A DNA stretch of 41,218 bases, taken from positions 1 to 41,218 of IMG/VR virus record IMGVR_UViG_3300035698_000220. One strand, written 5' to 3'. Under the pieces are notes generated by a model. That model ran no database searches, was not told the origin of the DNA, and worked only from the letters and a program-made list of their open reading frames with translations. Numbering within the stretch: position 1 is the first letter of the stretch; every line of letters begins with the position of its first letter. This DNA is from a virus. Below are positions 37,180-41,218 of this stretch, in pieces. A program made the translations under genes and the position numbers.

Positions 37180-37995
37180 TTATTCCAACTCACAGTCACC
37201 ATCAAGATTAAACCCACAGTCGTAGACTTCTGTGAAGTCTGGTTTAACCTCATACTCATAGACAGAGTGTTCAGACAAGGTATCCTTCTCCTGATCCATG
37301 TGTTCAGCGATCACCTCATAGCGACAGGCACGTCCCTTTGCGTTGTTGTAGTCAGTAGGGATGCTTACTACATCAGCAGGGTTAATCTTCACAATCATAG
37401 TGTGACCACGGTGTCCCCACATACCATTCAAGTACTCAATAGAACAGAAGTGTAGGCCGTGTGAGCAGGTGACGCTTGGGTCATCCTCAACACTGTTGCG
37501 TGGCATCTGACACACAGAACCTACTGAGTTGTCAAAGGTACCAGTGCGGTGATCCTTATAGTCACTACTCACATTCTTATAGGCAAGGAAGTGACCATCC
37601 GATGTGATAGGTAGACTGTTATGTTCAAGGAAACGATAGAGGTTATCAACACTCAACTTAGATGGATTGTCCATCAGGTTAGAGAGGAAGTTAACCATCG
37701 GCTGGATATCAAACCCTTCTGACATCATACTCAGGATACGTGTGGTCATAGAGTTATCCAATGGAGCATCAGCAAACCACACATTACCGTCATGGACAGA
37801 GATAAGACCCTGACCCACAAACTTAGACACAGCAGAGGCTAGGTCCATGGTGTCATTGAGTCCTGCAAAGTCCCCAATCTTTAGGTACTCAATAGCATCT
37901 GTCCAGTTGGGATTGTTAGAATGTAATACCTTTGTCTCATCTTGGAAGACAACAGTAAGGGTATCTTCAGTTAGGATATATGGAAAGTCATTCAT
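37180..37995 (-). CDS. rIIB-like protein, 271 aa
   Basis: Follows the rIIA-like gene as in T4. The sequence shows the family's features: an N-terminal strand region, a middle helix pair (SNLMDNPSKLSVDNLYRFLE) and LPITSDGHFLAYKNVSSDYK, then a Cys/His-rich segment, CSHGLHFCSIEYLNGMWG, and MIVKINPADVVSIPTDYNN. In T4, rIIA and rIIB prevent killing by the lambda Rex system; their roles in other phages are open. Acidic C-terminus. Confidence 0.82.
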   Translation of the reverse strand: MNDFPYILTEDTLTVVFQDETKVLHSNNPNWTDAIEYLKIGDFAGLNDTMDLASAVSKFVGQGLISVHDGNVWFADAPLDNSMTTRILSMMSEGFDIQPMVNFLSNLMDNPSKLSVDNLYRFLEHNSLPITSDGHFLAYKNVSSDYKDHRTGTFDNSVGSVCQMPRNSVEDDPSVTCSHGLHFCSIEYLNGMWGHRGHTMIVKINPADVVSIPTDYNNAKGRACRYEVIAEHMDQEKDTLSEHSVYEYEVKPDFTEVYDCGFNLDGDCELE

Positions 37996-38019
37996 GTCGA
38001 TGTTCCTCTATGTTAATAG

Positions 38020-40116
38020 TTATTTCAGTAGCAGTTTAACTTGTGCTTCGTAAGGTGTCAAGTCCCTTGTTAACTTCATGACTGACATAATCAAGGATAC
38101 TTCTTTACCTAGTTCAACCAACTGAGTCTCTAACATTTGGTTAGTGGTTGGTTCAATGTCCTTATAAGTTATCTCTAAGATACTTAGGTGTTCCTTTAAA
38201 GCCTCTTTAAGTTTTATGTAAGAGGAATAATGTTTGAAGGAATCAATGAAGGACTTCTTAGTACTAATTATACTGGTCCCCATGCACCATGTCAATAGCT
38301 TTTTAATAGCATCGTACTCATAAGCTTCAAAGGTTGATCTTAATACCTTATATTGTAGGAATTGTTTCTTAAGACACCGTGATTCCTTAGTCCTTTGAGC
38401 CTTGAGCTGGGCATGGTAGTCCTCAATACTCACCCAGACTGCTGAGTTTTTTTCAAGTGCCTTGTGGTAGGTACCTGGGACACAGAAGACAGTCAAGGGG
38501 TTCTTGTCCAGCTGCTCAATCTCCCTAAATAGATCTGAGTAGTGGTTGATAGACCCATCTACAGGTGAACCCTTCAGTGTCTTAATGGACACACCACCAT
38601 CCTCAAGATCATGATCAACATCAGTCTGATCAAAGAACCCCTTGTACTCCTTGAGCATTACCTTACTACGGGACTGACCAGTACTTGACTGGGTGATCTG
38701 GTACTTGGGTAGGTCTGAGGTCTTCCGATAGTCAGGGTACCCCAGAACCTTAAGCATCTCATCAAAGTCCCCTTGGGTACCATGTACTGTGATGATCGAC
38801 TTATTCCCAGGATCAATAACGTTCTCAAGGGCCCTCTTCTGCCAAGCTACCTTCTCATCCACATAGATCCACTCATAGTTCTTAAGATTATTACCGTAGA
38901 TTTCCCTGTCCTCATAGAACTTAGCCCAGGCCTCACCAGGATTTTGACAGGTCTTCAGGGTGATACCTTTAAGTTGACTGGTACTTAACTTACCTCCTCC
39001 ATAGTATTTGTTACTCCCCAAGATATTTTTATAGAACTCACCAACCTGAACACCCTTGTACTTGGTCCCTGTCTTGATAGCCCTGATGATATCCCCACCA
39101 AAGTCCATACTCTCAGTAACCTCAGTCAACTTAAGTAAAGCATTGAACATACTAGACTCTGATGAAATATCTTTCTGGGTCTGTTGAGTAATTTTACCAA
39201 CAATTTCTTGGAACTTACTGATGATGTTCGACTGTGTTACTTTGTTATATGATAGTTCTTCTCTGTTAGCAGCCACACCTAGTTCACCAATACTAAAGTC
39301 AATGAGTAGGTTACTGTTGAATAGACCCTTCATACCATCATCAATCAAGGAGTCTTCAAAGTGTTTAGACATGATAGGGTAGACAACATCACCCATCCGT
39401 GCCTTTGAAGTACTGTTGTGGCTACCAAAAGAATTATAGGAACGCTTAGCCTCCTTAAGTAACTTCCAACCCTTACCCTGGAGTACTACCTCATGATCTG
39501 TATATTGTAGGGGTACGTTGGTCTCAGGTCTGAGTCGGTAGTGTTGGAACAGAGTAGCAGCCTTCTGAATGAATGAGGCTGTGTCCCCGTGCTTAACAGG
39601 TACCTTGATGGTCAGCCCATTACCCTCCATGGTCTGATCAGTTTTCAATAGACCAATCTGCATCTCACCATCTTCATTCTTAAAGCATGAGTATGTACTG
39701 ATCACACCATTGAACCTGGACTCAATGACAAACTGATCAGTGTATGCAAAGGGACTCTTTGAACCCAGACCCAGCCCACCGATCAGTTCATTGGAGCCTG
39801 ACTTATCGCTGAGTCCATAGGTAGTGTACAGTTCCATCACTGCATCATGAGATAGACCTGGCCCATAGTCCTTGATCTGTAGTTCTGGTGAGAGCTGAGT
39901 GGGTAGGTTGACATGGATAGGCTCAGTACCCTTACCTACCTTGTGGTGGGCATCAGTGGCGTTACATGTAACCTCCCGGAGTACTGCCATGATCTTATCA
40001 GAGTACATCTTATCCGATAGGATACTCTGCATGTGTGCAGTGGCAGCAATCTTGAAAGAGTTCTGCTGTTGCACACCAGATGTTTTTAGTAGACGTTGTT
40101 CCTGTTCAATGATCAT
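38020..40116 (-). CDS. rIIA-like protein with GHKL ATPase domain, 698 aa
   Basis: The N-terminal 180 residues form a GHKL (Hsp90/MutL/topoisomerase) ATPase. The N box has E48, N52 and D55 (REVTCNATDAH), the G1 box is D83-x-G85-x-G87 (IKDYGPGLS), and the G2 box is around 113-121 (GGLGLGSKS). The rest is helical and divergent, ending with TRDLTPYEAQVKLLLK. The pairing with rIIB downstream supports the T4 rIIA relation. Likely binds ATP and acts in protection against host or prophage defences. Confidence 0.88.
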   Translation of the reverse strand: MIIEQEQRLLKTSGVQQQNSFKIAATAHMQSILSDKMYSDKIMAVLREVTCNATDAHHKVGKGTEPIHVNLPTQLSPELQIKDYGPGLSHDAVMELYTTYGLSDKSGSNELIGGLGLGSKSPFAYTDQFVIESRFNGVISTYSCFKNEDGEMQIGLLKTDQTMEGNGLTIKVPVKHGDTASFIQKAATLFQHYRLRPETNVPLQYTDHEVVLQGKGWKLLKEAKRSYNSFGSHNSTSKARMGDVVYPIMSKHFEDSLIDDGMKGLFNSNLLIDFSIGELGVAANREELSYNKVTQSNIISKFQEIVGKITQQTQKDISSESSMFNALLKLTEVTESMDFGGDIIRAIKTGTKYKGVQVGEFYKNILGSNKYYGGGKLSTSQLKGITLKTCQNPGEAWAKFYEDREIYGNNLKNYEWIYVDEKVAWQKRALENVIDPGNKSIITVHGTQGDFDEMLKVLGYPDYRKTSDLPKYQITQSSTGQSRSKVMLKEYKGFFDQTDVDHDLEDGGVSIKTLKGSPVDGSINHYSDLFREIEQLDKNPLTVFCVPGTYHKALEKNSAVWVSIEDYHAQLKAQRTKESRCLKKQFLQYKVLRSTFEAYEYDAIKKLLTWCMGTSIISTKKSFIDSFKHYSSYIKLKEALKEHLSILEITYKDIEPTTNQMLETQLVELGKEVSLIMSVMKLTRDLTPYEAQVKLLLK

Positions 40117-40120
40117 GGTG

Positions 40121-40273
40121 TTATCCCTTCACACGGATGTTCTGTTTCTCCCAAGGCCACCATGAGGCAGTGATCTGCCACACCTTGACATGTTGGTTGT
40201 CTTTATAGGGGAGGTACTCCCACTTCTCCATCTTACCATCTAGACGTTGAGTGTACTCTGTTTTGTTAGTCAT
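40121..40273 (-). CDS. Small Trp-rich protein, 50 aa
   Basis: Reads MTNKTEYTQRLDGKMEKWEY ... VWQITASWWPWEKQNIRVKG, with five tryptophans in 50 residues. The start overlaps the upstream stop (ATGA) and the stop lies 4 nt before the rIIA-like ATG, filling the gap exactly. No family is recognised. Confidence 0.65.
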   Translation of the reverse strand: MTNKTEYTQRLDGKMEKWEYLPYKDNQHVKVWQITASWWPWEKQNIRVKG

Positions 40274-40935
40274 TTGATCATACCTTTCTTCGCACCATGT
40301 ACCGGGAATGCAACTATTGCGTTCCTCTTAGGATTAACACAGATCTTACAAGTCTCACATGAGACCTCATCAGTATACACAGCAGGGCATATAGTAAATG
40401 TTTGACCCTTGAATTTCCACGACTTATCACTATAATCCTCAGGTACTACCACACATACAGGTCCTTTGTCAAGGGCCTTGTACTCCACAGCTTGCAGTTG
40501 AGTATCTGCTGAGAGGTTGATAGTAAACCCTTCAAGATTTGCTACCTTAATATAGGCACCATTAAGATTGACAAGGGGATCATAGTGTGTATAGGTGAAC
40601 CCATTCTTACCTAGGTTAGCAGCCACCAACTGAGATAACCCTTGACAATTAATATTTCTACCATCACCGGGTAGATCTCCGGCCTGATTGTGTCTCCATA
40701 GTTGTCCTTCGGGGAGGGTCATAATTTTCTTACAGAATTCATCAAGATCAGTACCCCTCTCCCCAGTAGAGACCTTGTTCCAATGCAGACCAAGAGGACC
40801 GTACTCAGCATAGCACCCTTGATCTCCCTTGAATGAGCATGAGGCTGGGCAGGTGTCCTTACTGGTAGTAGATACAGGTATCGGCCCAGTCTTAGTGTTG
40901 CTGGACTTAGGTGTTAGGTGGTAGTATGTAGTCAT
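40270..40935 (-). CDS. Conserved Cys-rich phage protein, 221 aa
   Basis: The N-terminal motif KTGPIPVSTTSKDTCPASCS, followed by CYAEYGPLGLHWNKV, belongs to a widespread phage family of unknown function (annotated as a DUF, DUF7227 to my recollection). WRHNQAGDLPGDG and a C-terminal CETCKICVNPKRN set (C-x2-C-x2-C) suggest a metal or iron-sulfur site, but no radical-SAM CxxxCxxC motif is visible. Ribosome-binding site AAGGAGGAACTA. Another ATG lies 4 nt upstream in a 10-codon frame that overlaps this start. Confidence 0.8.
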   Translation of the reverse strand: MTTYYHLTPKSSNTKTGPIPVSTTSKDTCPASCSFKGDQGCYAEYGPLGLHWNKVSTGERGTDLDEFCKKIMTLPEGQLWRHNQAGDLPGDGRNINCQGLSQLVAANLGKNGFTYTHYDPLVNLNGAYIKVANLEGFTINLSADTQLQAVEYKALDKGPVCVVVPEDYSDKSWKFKGQTFTICPAVYTDEVSCETCKICVNPKRNAIVAFPVHGAKKGMIK

Positions 40936-41041
40936 TCATTAGTTCCTCCTTAGTTCTTTAGAGTGTCTCGATTGCTAAAGACCATCGGCCTAGCATGTGT
41001 CGGTGGTGTACATGCCGTGCTTTTCGTTGGTTGCTCGTTTG
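40936..41041. other. Short leader region, 106 bp, with inverted repeat
   Basis: On the minus strand the region contains GCATGT-ACACCACCGAC-ACATGC, a 6-bp inverted repeat, then the ribosome-binding site of the 221-aa gene. No clear promoter is seen. Confidence 0.35.
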
Positions 41042-41128
41042 TTAGAATGCGGGTGTCAGATTAAAAGTGTAAAAATCTTCATCTGGCGTGTGGTGGTACT
41101 CCACCCTCTCAAATATTTTACGTTTCAT
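41042..41128 (-). CDS. Very small protein, 28 aa
   Basis: The frame MKRKIFERVEYHHTPDEDFY, ending TFNLTPAF, is preceded by AAGGAACGTAACG. It is followed by a 106-bp leader rather than a coupled gene. Plausible but only weakly supported. Confidence 0.4.
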   Translation of the reverse strand: MKRKIFERVEYHHTPDEDFYTFNLTPAF

Positions 41129-41146
41129 CGTTACGTTCCTTGCTCC

Positions 41147-41218
41147 CTATAGAACGCTGTCAGCGTATAATTTAATTGCTTCGTCTTGGGTGTCCCCAAA
41201 GAAAGCATCGGACTCTTG
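41147..41218 (-). CDS. C-terminal end of a gene entering from the right window edge
   Basis: The last 23 codons of a minus-strand frame (ESDAFFGDTQDEAIKLYADS-type end, then VL and TAG at 41147-41149) are visible; the start lies outside the window. Acidic and helical. The product cannot be named from this piece. Confidence 0.55.
   Translation of the reverse strand, partial: QESDAFFGDTQDEAIKLYADSVL

Noticed and set aside
40270-40935. Radical-SAM enzyme
   Set aside because: The Cys pattern lacks the CxxxCxxC cluster motif and no SAM-binding motifs are visible.

Overview
The window is most of the genome of a lytic, short-tailed (podovirus-type) marine bacteriophage. Genes are packed head to tail with ATGA or TAATG overlaps. 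There is a complete set of podovirus head, tail and internal virion genes, and a replication module of the T7 type (family A DNA polymerase, primase-helicase, 5'-3' exonuclease, ssDNA-binding protein). No phage RNA polymerase, integrase or repressor is visible. A class II (cobalamin-dependent) ribonucleotide reductase, rIIA/rIIB-like genes and a holin resembling that of Rhodobacter gene-transfer agents point to the cobavirus/SIO1-like group of Zobellviridae, which infects Rhodobacteraceae (Roseobacter group). This placement is an inference from family knowledge and was not tested by a search.

Layout: (1) positions 1-3363, minus strand: a run of small accessory or early genes (hexapeptide-repeat protein cut by the window edge, small acidic and membrane proteins, a G-rich repeat ORF, a 184-aa basic protein flanked by near-palindromic repeats). 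(2) 3364-4099: divergent control region with a consensus sigma70-type promoter (TTGACA-N17-TATAAT, 3893-3921) firing rightward into tRNA-Asn and the late genes. (3) 4198-25814, plus strand: terminase small and large subunits, portal, scaffold, major capsid protein and accessory head proteins, a strong stem-loop after the capsid genes, fibre and lectin-like proteins, tail tubular proteins A and B, three internal virion proteins including one of 1536 aa, an M15 peptidase endolysin, and a holin. (4) 25801-41218, minus strand: nucleotide metabolism (class II RNR, DUF3310), phosphoesterase, GIY-YIG and HNH nucleases, exonuclease, nucleotidyltransferase-like protein, tRNA-Arg(TCT), SSB, DNA polymerase, primase-helicase, zinc-ribbon protein, rIIB-like and rIIA-like proteins, and a conserved Cys-rich phage protein. 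A gene is cut by each window edge.

Logic: if the molecule is circular or circularly permuted, the minus-strand arms (1-3363 and 25801-41218) form one continuous early/middle arm. It diverges from the late arm at about 3.4-3.9 kb and converges with it at about 25.81 kb. Transcription probably uses host RNA polymerase, because three intergenic or gene-boundary promoters match the sigma70 consensus with exactly 17-bp spacing. RNR and DUF3310 would supply dNTPs to the polymerase, the late operon builds the particle, and holin plus peptidase lyse the cell.

Most unusual points: an in-frame amber codon between a strong ribosome-binding site and the nucleotidyltransferase-like gene; a perfect 31-bp tandem duplication that frameshifts a two-helix membrane protein; paired substitutions at two interacting active-site positions of the DNA polymerase; a G-quadruplex-capable hexanucleotide array read as a Ser/Gly/Trp ORF; three copies of a near-palindromic 15-mer around the 184-aa gene; and a 41-bp segment shared by two otherwise unrelated small genes. 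Several genes shorter than about 60 codons were found by reading the gaps.
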